From NCBI RefSeq assembly GCF_020905295.1, contig NZ_JAJJMM010000001.1, forward strand, positions 4,216,001 to 4,280,000: a DNA stretch of 64,000 nt. The letters run 5' to 3'. Positions 1-8,789 of this stretch are shown one piece after another. Position 1 is the stretch's first letter. Each line of letters begins with the position of its first letter. The notes under the pieces were generated by a model. It searched no databases and was not told where the DNA came from. It saw nothing but the letters and a program-made list of their open reading frames with translations. Source of the DNA: Flavobacterium piscisymbiosum. GTDB taxonomy: Bacteria; Bacteroidota; Bacteroidia; Flavobacteriales; Flavobacteriaceae. The position numbers and the translations under genes are program-made.

Positions 1-1
1 C

Positions 2-190
2 GGAATTGGAGATGTACCTTTTCACCCTTTGAGCCTTTTTGCAGTGCTTACAGAAAACAATCCCTCTGCAATGTTATTATTCAGGAGCTTTATGATTACG
101 CTTCTTGATAAGTCAGAAAAGATTCTGCCAAGTATTACCCCGGATAATTTTGTTGACCAAACCCCCGAAATGAAATCTCTTGTGTTATGA
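2..190 (+). CDS. nosD: NosD, C-terminal end (5' cut by window edge)
   Basis: Reading frame open from base 2 and ending in TGA at 188-190 gives the last 62 residues of a protein. They include GIGDVPFHPLSLF, the run LLFRSFMITLLD and a final PEMKSLVL, which match the conserved tail of NosD, the periplasmic carbohydrate-binding/sugar-hydrolase-domain (CASH) repeat protein needed to mature the Cu centres of nitrous-oxide reductase. The stop overlaps the nosF start as ATGA, typical of translational coupling in nosDFY operons. Most of the gene is outside the window, so signal peptide and repeats cannot be judged. The family call rests on the tail plus the operon context. Confidence 0.8.
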   Translation, partial: GIGDVPFHPLSLFAVLTENNPSAMLLFRSFMITLLDKSEKILPSITPDNFVDQTPEMKSLVL

Positions 191-909
191 TTACTTTACA
201 AAATATAAACAAAAAATTTGGCAAGCTTCAGGTATTGCAAAATGTAAACCTGAAATTTAACGCAGGTGAGTGCATTGCACTTATTGGTCCAAATGGTTGC
301 GGAAAAACGACCTTGATAAAATCCATCCTGGGAATGGTTTTACCGGACAGCGGTGATATTTTATTCAATAAAGAATCTATTCTTAGAAAGTTTGAATATA
401 GAAATAATATTGGCTATATGCCTCAGATAGGCCGCTATCCAGATCATATGACTATTGGACAAATTATTGCCATGATCAAGCAAATCAGGAATTCGAAAGA
501 CATTCTGGATGAAGATTTAGTTAAAGCTTTTAAACTTGATAAGATGGATGATAAACAAATGCGCACGCTTTCCGGCGGAACAACCCAAAAAGTAAGTGCA
601 ACATTAGCCTTTCTTTTTAACCCTGACGTCCTTATACTTGATGAGCCAACTGCAGGATTGGATCCCCTGGCATCAGAAATCCTGAAGGAGAAAATTATTA
701 AAGAAAAGGAAAAAGGAAAATTAATTTTGATTACCTCTCATTTGTTAAGCGAACTTGACGATATGATTACCCAGATTATTTTTATGCAGGATGGTAAAGT
801 GCATTTTCATAGAAATATAAACGAACTGCTTGAATCAACGGGTGAAATCAAAATTTCAAAAGCCATATCTAAAATTTTAAAGCAAAAGAGTCATGAACAG
901 GATCATTAA
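187..909 (+). CDS. nosF: NosF, ABC transporter ATPase for N2O reductase maturation
   Basis: 240-residue cytoplasmic ATPase. Walker A GPNGCGKTT at 34-42, Q-loop Q80, signature LSGGT at 128-132, Walker B VLILDEP at 148-154 and H-loop H185 are all present, so it should hydrolyse ATP. With NosY and NosD it forms the transporter that supplies a sulphur species and/or assists copper-sulphide cluster assembly in periplasmic NosZ. The start overlaps nosD by four bases (ATGA) and the end overlaps nosY by 17, so the three are one translationally coupled operon. A generic ABC ATPase is the alternative; NosD upstream and NosY downstream make NosF much more likely. Confidence 0.9.
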   Translation: MITLQNINKKFGKLQVLQNVNLKFNAGECIALIGPNGCGKTTLIKSILGMVLPDSGDILFNKESILRKFEYRNNIGYMPQIGRYPDHMTIGQIIAMIKQIRNSKDILDEDLVKAFKLDKMDDKQMRTLSGGTTQKVSATLAFLFNPDVLILDEPTAGLDPLASEILKEKIIKEKEKGKLILITSHLLSELDDMITQIIFMQDGKVHFHRNINELLESTGEIKISKAISKILKQKSHEQDH

Positions 910-1660
910 AATTGTATTGTTGGATATTCTTAAAAATAAAATCGTTCTGAGTTACACTTTTGTTTTGGCCTTGCTCTCCTGGGGATCTTTTGGCCTTGAA
1001 GACAATTCTGCTAAAGGGCTGTTGACAATTTTGAATGTAATTTTATTTACAGTTCCATTAGTTTCGATACTTTTTTCGACGATATATATTTATAACAGTT
1101 CTGAATTTATTGAACTGTTACTCAGCCAGCCATTAAGGCGAAAAAAAATATGGATCAGTTTATTTGCCGGGCTTTCCATTGCAATGATTTTGGCTTTTTT
1201 GCTGGGTGCGGGAATCCCCCTTGTAATTAATGCGCCTGATGCTTCAGGTGTTATGATGCTTTTGTCAGGATGTTTAATCTCGGCTGTTTTTGTGTCTTTA
1301 GCTTTTTTGAGCTGTATTTTGACTCGTGATAAAGCAAAAGGAATTGGTGTAGCGATTATGTTTTGGATGTATTTTGCAATACTATTTGACGCTTTGGTTT
1401 TATTTCTGTTGTTTCAGTTTGCCGAGTATCCTATTGAAGAGGCAATGGTGGGGGTAACGGCCCTGAGCCCAATAGATCTTGCACGTATTCAGATTCTCTT
1501 ACATCTTGATCAGTCAGCTATGATGGGTTACACAGGCGCAATTTTTAAAGATTTTTTTGGGACAACTATTGGATTGATTATCTCTTTTTTTCTATTGATT
1601 TTATGGATTGCGATACCTTTTTTTATTTCAGTCAGAAAATTTAATAAAAAAGATCTTTAA
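893..1660 (+). CDS. nosY: NosY, ABC permease for N2O reductase maturation
   Basis: 255-residue polytopic membrane protein with about six hydrophobic segments, starting with LSYTFVLALLSWGSFGL near residue 20 and ending with a segment before a basic tail (VRKFNKKDL). Belongs to the ABC-2 type permease group that includes NosY, the membrane partner of NosF. The ATG lies 17 bases inside nosF. It contains the short SLLFAGL-type loop after TM2 with basic residues (PLRRKKIW), which would face the cytoplasm and the ATPase. No catalytic residues are expected. Position after nosDF gives the specific name. Confidence 0.88.
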   Translation: MNRIIKIVLLDILKNKIVLSYTFVLALLSWGSFGLEDNSAKGLLTILNVILFTVPLVSILFSTIYIYNSSEFIELLLSQPLRRKKIWISLFAGLSIAMILAFLLGAGIPLVINAPDASGVMMLLSGCLISAVFVSLAFLSCILTRDKAKGIGVAIMFWMYFAILFDALVLFLLFQFAEYPIEEAMVGVTALSPIDLARIQILLHLDQSAMMGYTGAIFKDFFGTTIGLIISFFLLILWIAIPFFISVRKFNKKDL

Positions 1661-1683
1661 CAATTAATATTTAATACTCAATT

Positions 1684-2067
1684 ATGAAGGAGAAGATAAA
1701 AACAGATATTAAAAACAGACAGGATATCAAAATATTGGTTGATGCTTTTTATGGTAAGGTTCAGACAGATGCTACTATCGGATATTTATTTACCAAAGTG
1801 GCGAATGTTAATTGGGAAAAACATCTTCCAATTATGTATGATTTTTGGGATAATATCCTTTTTCATTCCGGAAATTTTGAAGGAAACCCGATGATGAAGC
1901 ATTGGATTTTAAATCAGAAAAGCCCCTTAACTGAAACTCATTTTAAACATTGGAATAAGTTGTGGAAAAAAACTGTTGATGATTTATTTGAAGGACCAAA
2001 AGCATCAGAAGTAAAGATTAGGGCTCAGAGTATTTCGAAAATGATGATGAATAAAGTAGTAAAATAA
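1684..2067 (+). CDS. Group III truncated haemoglobin
   Basis: 127 residues, the usual length for truncated globins. It aligns by eye with the Campylobacter Ctb type (group III): YLF near residue 35, FWDNILF near 54-60, a proximal histidine candidate H73 in MMKHW, then HFKHWNKLW. Members bind O2 or NO and protect against NO or reactive nitrogen. The gene follows nosY by 23 bases with a terminator just behind, so it looks like the last gene of the nos operon. NO is a by-product of denitrification, so an NO-handling globin here makes sense. Substrate is inferred, not shown. Confidence 0.8.
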   Translation: MKEKIKTDIKNRQDIKILVDAFYGKVQTDATIGYLFTKVANVNWEKHLPIMYDFWDNILFHSGNFEGNPMMKHWILNQKSPLTETHFKHWNKLWKKTVDDLFEGPKASEVKIRAQSISKMMMNKVVK

Positions 2068-2077
2068 AGTGATAAAG

Positions 2078-2152
2078 TAAAAAACGGGCGCTCGAAGAGC
2101 GGCCGTTTTTAAATTAAATGCTATTAGAGCTGAATTAATAATTTTCATTTAA
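2078..2152 (-). ncRNA. Candidate FNR-regulated small RNA
   Basis: Between two convergent genes there is a minus-strand promoter-like arrangement: palindrome ATGATCTGAATCAT at 2189-2202 and a -7-like box TTTCTTTG at 2166-2159, at the same spacing seen before hemN, nirK and narK. A start about seven bases on gives a transcript from roughly 2152 that ends at the GC-rich hairpin and six-T run at about 2078. The 75-nt stretch has no convincing reading frame: a frame beginning ATGAAAATTATTAATTC near 2148 runs only antisense into the globin gene. This is inference from layout; no expression evidence exists. Confidence 0.4.
2081..2110. terminator. Bidirectional intrinsic terminator
   Basis: Hairpin with arms AAAACGGGCGCTC and GAGCGGCCGTTTT (one mismatch, GAA loop) just after the globin stop. 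A run of T follows on both strands (five on plus, six on minus), so it can end the nos operon and also any minus-strand transcript from the 2159-2202 promoter. Confidence 0.85.
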
Positions 2153-2158
2153 CCTCCA

Positions 2159-2202
2159 CAAAGAAAGAAAAATATTTAAAAAAGATATATGATCTGAATC
2201 AT
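2159..2202 (-). promoter_or_regulatory. FNR-type operator plus -7-like box, minus strand
   Basis: ATGATCTGAATCAT (2189-2202) fits the ATGAT-N4-ATCAT palindrome found before other anaerobic genes here. TTTCTTTG on the minus strand (2166-2159) differs from TAnnTTTG at one base, and its end is 36.5 bases from the palindrome centre, the same as at hemN, nirK and narK. It points away from the Crp gene at 2225 and towards the terminator, with no protein gene in between. Confidence 0.5.
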
Positions 2203-2224
2203 ATATTAAAGTATTTAAGAAATT

Positions 2225-2842
2225 TCAATAAAATATTTTATGATCTATAATTTCTATTTTTTTTTTCTTGTTCATAATAGAAATTGTCCGAATGACCGTC
2301 TCAACGCGCAAACCAGTAAAATCTGCAATTTCCTGACGGGTATACTGAATTTTCAGTCTTTGATTTGGGGGAATATTCTGCTGTTTTTTTAAATTATCGA
2401 GAAAATACTGTACCCGATACTCAGGTTTATGATTAATTATATTTTTTGAAAATACTATTTTATTGTAAATTCTCCAGGCAAAGACTTTTAATATTTTCGA
2501 TTGGATTTTTGGATTTTCTTCAAGAAGCAAAAAGAAGTTGGCTTTTGAAAGTTTTAAGAGCACACAATCGGTCTGTGCTACTGCTGAGGCTGGATAAGGC
2601 TGATCAATAAAGAGGGGCGGTTCGCCAAAACTGCTTCCATTTTCAAAAATTCCTACTGTCAGGTCTTTTCCGTCTTCATTGGTATAGGTCATTTTTACAG
2701 TCCCCTCAAGAATCTGATAGAAGTATAGGGGAGGATCGTTTTCATAAAATATGATACAGTTTTTGGGTGTTTTTTTTGCAACAGCCCCCCAAGTGAATAG
2801 CAAATCTGTATCAATATGCATTTTTTCTAAAGTTATATGCAT
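2225..2842 (-). CDS. Crp/Fnr-family transcriptional regulator (no N-terminal Cys cluster)
   Basis: 205 residues. The N-terminal half is a cyclic-nucleotide-binding-fold effector domain (GTVKMTYTNEDGKDLTVGIF, GSSFGEPPLFIDQPYPASA). The C-terminal half has a winged helix-turn-helix with recognition helix TGLRVETVIRTISIM. It lacks the cysteine pattern of iron-sulphur FNR, so a haem, nucleotide or other sensor is possible. It is closely similar to the regulator at 57654-58247 (shared FGEPPLFI.KPYP, TRQ.IAD.TGLRVETVIR and C-terminal KIF). An ATG at 2821 (residue 8) is an alternative start. Lying next to nos and hemN, it is a candidate reader of the ATGAT-N4-ATCAT operators; this is inference. Ends in TGA. 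Confidence 0.85.
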   Translation of the reverse strand: MHITLEKMHIDTDLLFTWGAVAKKTPKNCIIFYENDPPLYFYQILEGTVKMTYTNEDGKDLTVGIFENGSSFGEPPLFIDQPYPASAVAQTDCVLLKLSKANFFLLLEENPKIQSKILKVFAWRIYNKIVFSKNIINHKPEYRVQYFLDNLKKQQNIPPNQRLKIQYTRQEIADFTGLRVETVIRTISIMNKKKKIEIIDHKIFY

Positions 2843-3090
2843 TTATAAATGATGCTAAATATTTCATCGCTTGAAGACAGCGCCTGCGGTTATTATTGAT
2901 TTTCATAAATGCGGTGTTATTTGTTTTAAGCAAAGAAAAGAAATCAGGTATAAAAAAAACATGATAAATATTAGGTTTTGAAAGTTTTGTTGTAGCTAGA
3001 ATAGGTGTTAAATTAAAGATTTATAAAAAGATATTTTTAATTTAAACTGGTAGCTAATCTTTTGGAAGTCATTGTGTAATCTGCAGTGTT

Positions 3091-3134
3091 ATGATATTTA
3101 TCATATTACAAAAGCAGTATACTTCGGATATTTG
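3091..3134 (+). promoter_or_regulatory. hemN promoter: FNR-type operator and -7 box
   Basis: ATGATATTTATCAT at 3091-3104 is a near-perfect palindrome. GATATTTG at 3127-3134 matches TAnnTTTG at all but the first base. Centre-to-box spacing is 36.5 bases, implying an activator site centred near -43. The untranslated leader to the hemN ATG is about 85 bases. The rest of the 382-base gap 2843-3224 is AT-rich with no other feature I can support. Confidence 0.65.
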
Positions 3135-3224
3135 TAATGCATTAGAATGGTAATAGCTAAAAAGATTCATTTCAATTAAAAAAAGTTCTATTTCATTTTC
3201 TTCCTAATTTCTAAAATTAAAATT

Positions 3225-4589
3225 ATGTCAAAGTCTTTAATTCAAAAATATAATGTTCCAGGTCCCAGATATACCAGTTATCCAACTGTTCCGTACTGGA
3301 ATGAAATACTTTTTTCAATAGAGGAATGGAAGATTTCTTTTCAAAAATCATTTTTGGAGAGCAATTCACAAAATGGGATCAGCCTATATATTCATTTGCC
3401 TTTTTGTGAAAGTTTGTGCACTTTTTGCGGGTGCAACAAACGAATTACTAAAAATCATTCAGTAGAAGAAAAATACATCATCGCTGTTTTAAAAGAATGG
3501 AGTATTTACTGTGGACTGGCTTCTGAAAGACCAATCATAAAAGAAATTCATCTGGGAGGCGGAACTCCTACTTTTTTCTCATCAGATAATTTAGAAAAAC
3601 TTATAAACGGTATTTTTAGTCTAGCCGATAAAGCTGAAAGTCATGAGTTCAGTTTTGAAGGCCATCCCAACAATACGACTTATGAGCAGCTTAAAAAATT
3701 ATATAATCTAGGGTTTCGCAGAGTAAGTTTTGGCGTTCAGGACTACGCGGCAAAAGTCCAGAAAGCCATTCACAGAATTCAGCCATTTCACAATGTGGCA
3801 AAAGTCACCTTTTGGGCAAAAGAAATTGGTTATACCTCAATAGGACACGATATTATTTTTGGATTGCCTTTTCAAACAATTGAAAACATTGTGGACACCA
3901 TCGAAAAAACAAATTCTTTAAAACCAGATCGATTGGCTTTTTACAGCTATGCGCATACGCCCTGGATCAAAGGAAATGGACAACGTGGATTCAATGAGGC
4001 AGATCTTCCAAAAGATGTAGAAAAAAGAAAATTATATGAGACAGGAAAAAACCTGCTTTCTCAAAACGGATATCACGAAATTGGGATGGATCACTTTGCT
4101 TTAGCTTCGGATAGTTTATATAAGGCTGGTCATACTGGGGAATTGCATCGCAATTTTATGGGATATAGCTCGTCAAAAACCCAGTTAATGATTGGATTGG
4201 GAGTTTCAGCTATCAGTGATAGTTGGTACAGTTTTGCTCAAAATACAAAGAGATTGGAAGAATATTATCAACTATTGGAATCCGACCAACTTCCTGTTGT
4301 CAAAGGGCATATACTTGACAAGGAGGATTTAATTATTCGCAAACATATTCTCAATTTAACTTGTCAATTTGAAACTTCGTGGAATGATAAGGCTTTTTAT
4401 TTTGACGAATTACAAAGTGTTTTATCCGATTTAAAGGAATTGGAAAATGATAATCTGGTAATTATCGAAGAAAATAGAATCAAGATCACAGATGCAGGCA
4501 GACCTTTCGTCCGTAATATTTGTATGGCTTTCGATTTGCATTTGAAAAGAAAATCTCCCGAAACTAATCTTTTTTCAATGACAGTCTAA
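3225..4589 (+). CDS. hemN: Oxygen-independent coproporphyrinogen III oxidase
   Basis: 454 residues, normal length for HemN. It is a radical-SAM enzyme that decarboxylates coproporphyrinogen III to protoporphyrinogen IX without O2, in the cytoplasm. The HemN-specific cluster pattern C61-X3-C65-X2-C68-X-C70 (YIHLPFCESLCTFCGCNK) distinguishes it from HemW, which lacks the last Cys. The SAM-binding GGGTP is at 111-115, and the C-terminal domain is present. An FNR-type operator lies 121 bases upstream. Anaerobic haem synthesis is needed for the cytochromes and haem proteins of denitrification. Confidence 0.93.
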   Translation: MSKSLIQKYNVPGPRYTSYPTVPYWNEILFSIEEWKISFQKSFLESNSQNGISLYIHLPFCESLCTFCGCNKRITKNHSVEEKYIIAVLKEWSIYCGLASERPIIKEIHLGGGTPTFFSSDNLEKLINGIFSLADKAESHEFSFEGHPNNTTYEQLKKLYNLGFRRVSFGVQDYAAKVQKAIHRIQPFHNVAKVTFWAKEIGYTSIGHDIIFGLPFQTIENIVDTIEKTNSLKPDRLAFYSYAHTPWIKGNGQRGFNEADLPKDVEKRKLYETGKNLLSQNGYHEIGMDHFALASDSLYKAGHTGELHRNFMGYSSSKTQLMIGLGVSAISDSWYSFAQNTKRLEEYYQLLESDQLPVVKGHILDKEDLIIRKHILNLTCQFETSWNDKAFYFDELQSVLSDLKELENDNLVIIEENRIKITDAGRPFVRNICMAFDLHLKRKSPETNLFSMTV

Positions 4590-4817
4590 ACTATTAATGG
4601 AATTCCTTGCACAAATTGACTCATATTCTGAAATTTTCTAGTTACGCTAATTATCAAACATGATATCCTGGCAGGGTCGATTCGTTTAACTACTTTCTGG
4701 ATTTAAGATCACATCGATATGCCAGTAGCCACTGTATCAATCTTAAATAATAATTTCGCTGGAAAAGAAAATTATTCAAATTTTTCAAGTAATGTAGTGT
4801 AGTAACTCTAATTATTC

Positions 4818-4825
4818 TACTTTTG
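4818..4825 (+). promoter_or_regulatory. -7 promoter box of the FNR-like gene
   Basis: TACTTTTG is an exact TAnnTTTG match 15 bases before the ATG at 4841. An upstream in-frame TTG at 4823 lies inside this box and so cannot be the translation start. No ATGAT-N4-ATCAT palindrome is visible in the 4590-4840 gap. Confidence 0.6.
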
Positions 4826-4840
4826 CAGCAAAAAATTACT

Positions 4841-5521
4841 ATGAATAAATGCGATCAATGTATTGTAAGACAGCTTAGTGCATTGAAAGCACTAAACAAA
4901 GAGCAAATCATACAATTGGCAAATAGTAAAAGCACTCAGGTAATTAAAAAAGGGGAGGCTATAATAGAGGAAGGAGAAGTAATTAATGGGGTTTTCTGTA
5001 TCAAAGATGGTATTGGAAAACTTTCTAAATTAAGTGCCAATGGCAGGGACCAGGTTGTTAAACTTGTTAAGGCGGGTGAACTTTTAGGGCAACGTTCAAT
5101 GATCAGCAATGAACCTGCAAACTTGTCGGCTACAGCAATTGCTGATATGGAAGTCTGTTTTATTCCAAAATCTGAAATCATTCAATTTTTTAATAATAAC
5201 AATCAGTTTTCAATGAACTTAATGCAGTCTGTTTGTGATGATTTGAAACATGCGGATGAGCATACTGTGGATATGGTACAGAAAACTGTTAAGGAAAGAT
5301 TGGCTGAAAAGTTATTATATCTTAGTGACACTTTTGGTGTAAATGCTGATCAATCCTTAAAAGTGCAATTATCAAGAGAGGAATTGGCCGGAATGATCGG
5401 TACAGCCACCGAGAGTTGCATCCGAATGCTTTCTGAGTTTAAAAAATCAGGGCTGATCGAATTAAAAGGAAAGCTGATTTTTTTAAAGGATATTAAGGGA
5501 TTAAAAAAAGAAGCCAGCTAA
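4841..5521 (+). CDS. fnr: FNR-like Crp-family regulator with N-terminal CxxC
   Basis: 226 residues from the ATG at 4841, chosen because the upstream TTG sits within the -7 box. The N-terminus MNKCDQC puts Cys at positions 4 and 7, with further Cys in the effector domain (VFCIKDG, MEVCFIP, QSVCDD), as expected for an oxygen- or NO-sensing Fe-S FNR protein of Bacteroidota type. A DNA-binding helix follows: LSREELAGMIGTATESCIRM. It stands between hemN and nadA. It is the most likely direct sensor of anoxia for the operators in this window, though two other Crp-type regulators compete for that role. Confidence 0.82.
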   Translation: MNKCDQCIVRQLSALKALNKEQIIQLANSKSTQVIKKGEAIIEEGEVINGVFCIKDGIGKLSKLSANGRDQVVKLVKAGELLGQRSMISNEPANLSATAIADMEVCFIPKSEIIQFFNNNNQFSMNLMQSVCDDLKHADEHTVDMVQKTVKERLAEKLLYLSDTFGVNADQSLKVQLSREELAGMIGTATESCIRMLSEFKKSGLIELKGKLIFLKDIKGLKKEAS

Positions 5522-5528
5522 CATAACA

Positions 5529-6458
5529 TCATTTGGATAATTCCAGCATTCTTTCAATAGGAACAAACGCTTTTTTCATTATATCAGCAGGAACTTTAAT
5601 TTCAGGCGTTTCATTAAGCAAGCAGTCGTATAATTTTTGTAACGTATTTACTTTCATGTAGCCACATTGGCTGCAGGCACAAGTGTTGTCTTCGTTTGAA
5701 GGTGCCGGTATCAATATTTTATAAGGAACTTCCAGTTTCATCTTATGAAGGATTCCCACTTCTGTAGCCACAATAAATTTGGTACCCGGATTGGTTTTAA
5801 CATATTCAATCATTCCTGCAGTCGAACCAATATAGCTGGCTGTTTTTAAAATATGTGTTTCAGATTCAGGATGGGCAATAATTTGCGCATCTGGATTTTG
5901 TTTGTACAATTCAATTAATTTATCAAATGAAAATGCTTCATGAACCACACATGCACCGTCCCAAAGCAACATTTCCCTGCCTGTTTGTTCCATTACATAT
6001 TTTCCCAAATTTTTATCGGGAGCAAAAATAATGGGTTTGTCTTTTGGTATAGAATTGACGATTTTAACGGCATTAGAAGAAGTTACCACAATGTCAGTTA
6101 AAGCTTTAACCTCTGCAGAACAATTCACATATGTAATAACAATGTGGTCTGGATGGGCTTGGGTAAATTGTTGAAATAAATTAGCGGGACAAGAGTCAGC
6201 CAACGAGCAGCCAGCATTCAAATCGGGAAGAATAACTTTTTTACCTGGATTTAAAATTTTTGCAGTCTCAGCCATAAAATGTACTCCTGCAAAAACAATT
6301 ATATCAGCATGCACCTGCATTGCTTCTTGTGACAATCCCAGGCTGTCACCCACATAATCTGAAACATCCTGAATATCGGATTCCTGATAGTAATGTGCCA
6401 GAATAACTGCATTCTTCTCTTTTTTTAATTTCAGTATTCGCTCTTTAAGGTTTTTCAT
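5529..6458 (-). CDS. nadA: Quinolinate synthase
   Basis: 309 residues. NadA condenses iminoaspartate and dihydroxyacetone phosphate to quinolinate in NAD biosynthesis and uses an oxygen-sensitive [4Fe-4S] cluster. Expected ligands are visible: C84 ([10 protein letters not shown]), C170 ([11 protein letters not shown]) and one of C260/C262/C265 (CACSQC). The internal three-fold repeat shows in [22 protein letters not shown] and IIAHPESE. It follows the Rrf2 gene on the same strand by 158 bases and ends in TGA eight bases past the fnr stop. nadB and nadC are not in the window. Confidence 0.93.
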   Translation of the reverse strand: MKNLKERILKLKKEKNAVILAHYYQESDIQDVSDYVGDSLGLSQEAMQVHADIIVFAGVHFMAETAKILNPGKKVILPDLNAGCSLADSCPANLFQQFTQAHPDHIVITYVNCSAEVKALTDIVVTSSNAVKIVNSIPKDKPIIFAPDKNLGKYVMEQTGREMLLWDGACVVHEAFSFDKLIELYKQNPDAQIIAHPESETHILKTASYIGSTAGMIEYVKTNPGTKFIVATEVGILHKMKLEVPYKILIPAPSNEDNTCACSQCGYMKVNTLQKLYDCLLNETPEIKVPADIMKKAFVPIERMLELSK

Positions 6459-6615
6459 TATTAAATTATTTTTAATTATTCTCTTTTATTTTAAAACAAA
6501 AGAGTTGATGCTGATACATATGTTGGGTTTTTAAAATCGGTAAGTTTTTTGAAAATTAAGTTTTGCTCGTTTTTCGGAAATTCAATCAAACAAAGCTTTC
6601 ATTATGACACTAAAA

Positions 6616-7050
6616 TTAATACCTAAGGAAGGTGTCTCCCGATTTAATACCCAAAGCCAATTCTTCCAGATTTGTATTTTCAAGCGTGAAAACCAAATCA
6701 TTGCGAATAGATATAAATTTATCGTGCATCGGACAAGGATGGTCTTCAGAACAATTACTTAATCCTAATGCACAACCGGTCAAAATGCGATCGCCATCCA
6801 AAGAATTAACTATTTGCGCTAATGTTATTTCTTTCATATTCTCTTTGGAAATTTCAAAACCTCCGCCCACTCCTTTTATAGATTTAATAATATTGTCTCG
6901 CGATAGGATTTGAAGAATTTTGGCTGTAAAAGCCTCCGGAGAATCGATTTTTTTGGCAATTTCTTTCAAGCCGATGCGATTGTCCTGATAGGATTGAAAA
7001 GCAATAAAAATAGCTGCACGAATGCCATATTCACATGTTTTAGAGAACAT
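6616..7050 (-). CDS. Rrf2-family regulator, NsrR-like
   Basis: 144 residues with an N-terminal winged helix (KTCEYGIRAAIFIA, SPEAFTAKILQILS, GVGGGFEIS). Three cysteines C93-X6-C100-X5-C106 lie in the cluster-binding loop; the spacing is closer to NsrR (NO sensor) than to IscR. Located at the end of a run of NO-related genes (ric, hemerythrin, haem-copper-like protein), it may sense NO and repress this block or other NO-detoxification genes. Which [Fe-S] cluster it binds cannot be read from sequence. Confidence 0.78.
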   Translation of the reverse strand: MFSKTCEYGIRAAIFIAFQSYQDNRIGLKEIAKKIDSPEAFTAKILQILSRDNIIKSIKGVGGGFEISKENMKEITLAQIVNSLDGDRILTGCALGLSNCSEDHPCPMHDKFISIRNDLVFTLENTNLEELALGIKSGDTFLRY

Positions 7051-7083
7051 AATCTTTTTTTTGTAATGTATAAATCATATAAA

Positions 7084-7533
7084 TCAAAGCCCGCCATAAC
7101 GCACAAAAGATCCAAAAACAACCATCAAAACCCCAATTATGGTAACCAATAGAATATGAAAGGTCATTTCAGGTAACTTCTCAGCATTTTTTTCAAGTTT
7201 TGGCAGCACTCTAAATTGAGCACTCAAAGCAAAAAGAACCGTCAATAATAAAAGAGCTAATTTTGTTGAAACAACTTTTTCTATAGGTGTCTCGAACTGA
7301 AACCAATATTCGATGCTAACACCATATTTATAGGCCATTAAAATTCCGGTAATGACCAGCAAAACCAGAGCAGTCATGCCAACAGGTTCATACTTTCTTT
7401 CATAATCGAGAATTATATTCTGATTTTTTTCTTTTAATGCTTGTGGCAAAAAACCAAAGACAAGCAACAAATGACCACCAACCCAAATGGCGGCACTCAA
7501 AAGATGGATGATTAACAATAAATGGTGGCTCAT
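7084..7533 (-). CDS. CopD-domain-like integral membrane protein
   Basis: 149 residues, four transmembrane segments starting with IIHLLSAAIWVGGHLLL, resembling the CopD copper-export domain family. Histidines H3, H4 and H10 near the first helix could bind haem or metal. The ATG overlaps the TGA of the preceding 403-residue gene (ATGA), so the two are almost certainly translated together and act together. I cannot assign a reaction; in this context copper or haem handling for NO or nitrite enzymes is plausible. Confidence 0.6.
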   Translation of the reverse strand: MSHHLLLIIHLLSAAIWVGGHLLLVFGFLPQALKEKNQNIILDYERKYEPVGMTALVLLVITGILMAYKYGVSIEYWFQFETPIEKVVSTKLALLLLTVLFALSAQFRVLPKLEKNAEKLPEMTFHILLVTIIGVLMVVFGSFVRYGGL

Positions 7534-8741
7534 ATAGTTTTAGGTTTTAGTTTCACAATTTTAACAGATAGCATTATAAGGCCTGCTGGCATAAAAATAC
7601 TGGATAAGAATAGATTTTGATAATAATTCGGTAAACTACCTTCACCCAAGAAAAACCAAATGCCCTGAAGAAACAAAAGAATTTCAGTTGTAAAAAATCC
7701 GAATAAAAAAATTGCGATTCCCCATGTTTGAATACGGTTTCTCGAATTTAAAAAATCATTTTGTAATGCAAATCCAAACAGGAAACCTGTAATAATTCCC
7801 AACATAGTCAAGTGAATGTATCCAATGACAAAATTACGAATCTGATGGGATACCTGTGCCAATTCCGGAAACAAAACCACCAGTTGAATAACGACTTTTA
7901 AAGCCAATGAAAACAAAGCAAAACCATAAACTATTTTTATGATCGTTGGTAAAATAGCAAAAAAGGACTGAAACTGCGGGCGGATAAATTGTATAAAAAG
8001 TACCGCAGCATATAGCTGAAGCATTACTCCAAGAGCATTTAACCAATAAAAAACCGGGTTAGGCAAATACCAGCTTACCGGCAAAGCCAATGTTAAAAAA
8101 GTAGAAGCAACAAATAAATTATAAAATATCCTGAATTTTTTAGCTTCAATAATAAGTTTTGCCTGTTTGAAAAACAAAGCCAAAATGGCAAACAAGAACC
8201 AGCCATTAAATTGAAAATGAAGAAAAAACTGAATCGCAATTTGATAAAAAGCGCTTGCTTTACCTAACAATGAAACTGCAGGACCCAGGCACCAGACACC
8301 CAAAGTAGAAAAAATCATGAAAAACAAAGCCGCACGAAGCAGCTTTTTTTCAGCCAGAGTTGTTGGATTGGCATCCTTTATAATTAAATAACAAAAATAG
8401 TAGCTGAAAAAAATATGCAAAGTCGAAAAAAGAATAGAAACAAAAGCATATCCTTGAGCAGGAAAATCAATCATCATTCCGACTACGGCCAGTTCTGTTA
8501 TCCAGAATAATTGGTTGTAGATGGGTTTTTGATGTTTTTCTTTTGGAACAAAAAAATGAAAAATCAAACAGTACAACATCATATAGACCCAGCCTAACAT
8601 CGCCACGTGTGAATGGCCGTGCATTAAAAACTGAAAATTGACTCCGGGGATTGGTGCAACATACATCCATCGCAGCAACAGTCCCATCAGTGAAGCGATG
8701 AAAAAATTAGAAAAAGTACAGAGTAACCAACTCTTCTTCAT
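7530..8741 (-). CDS. Haem-copper-oxidase-subunit-I/NnrS-like membrane protein
   Basis: 403 residues, about 12 transmembrane helices. Near the start are H41, H43 and H45 in FLMHGHSHVAMLGWVYM, reminiscent of haem- or copper-binding helices in cytochrome oxidase subunit I and in NnrS. It is too short for a complete NorB and the catalytic His set cannot be assigned with confidence. It is sandwiched between a lipoprotein and a CopD-like gene in an NO-response block. Possible roles are NO sensing or relief, as for NnrS, or a divergent oxidoreductase. Function is inference from neighbours. Confidence 0.55.
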   Translation of the reverse strand: MKKSWLLCTFSNFFIASLMGLLLRWMYVAPIPGVNFQFLMHGHSHVAMLGWVYMMLYCLIFHFFVPKEKHQKPIYNQLFWITELAVVGMMIDFPAQGYAFVSILFSTLHIFFSYYFCYLIIKDANPTTLAEKKLLRAALFFMIFSTLGVWCLGPAVSLLGKASAFYQIAIQFFLHFQFNGWFLFAILALFFKQAKLIIEAKKFRIFYNLFVASTFLTLALPVSWYLPNPVFYWLNALGVMLQLYAAVLFIQFIRPQFQSFFAILPTIIKIVYGFALFSLALKVVIQLVVLFPELAQVSHQIRNFVIGYIHLTMLGIITGFLFGFALQNDFLNSRNRIQTWGIAIFLFGFFTTEILLFLQGIWFFLGEGSLPNYYQNLFLSSIFMPAGLIMLSVKIVKLKPKTI

Positions 8742-8789
8742 GATTTTATAAAGGATTTAATTCTTGATGCTTAAAAGTGTGTTCATGCT

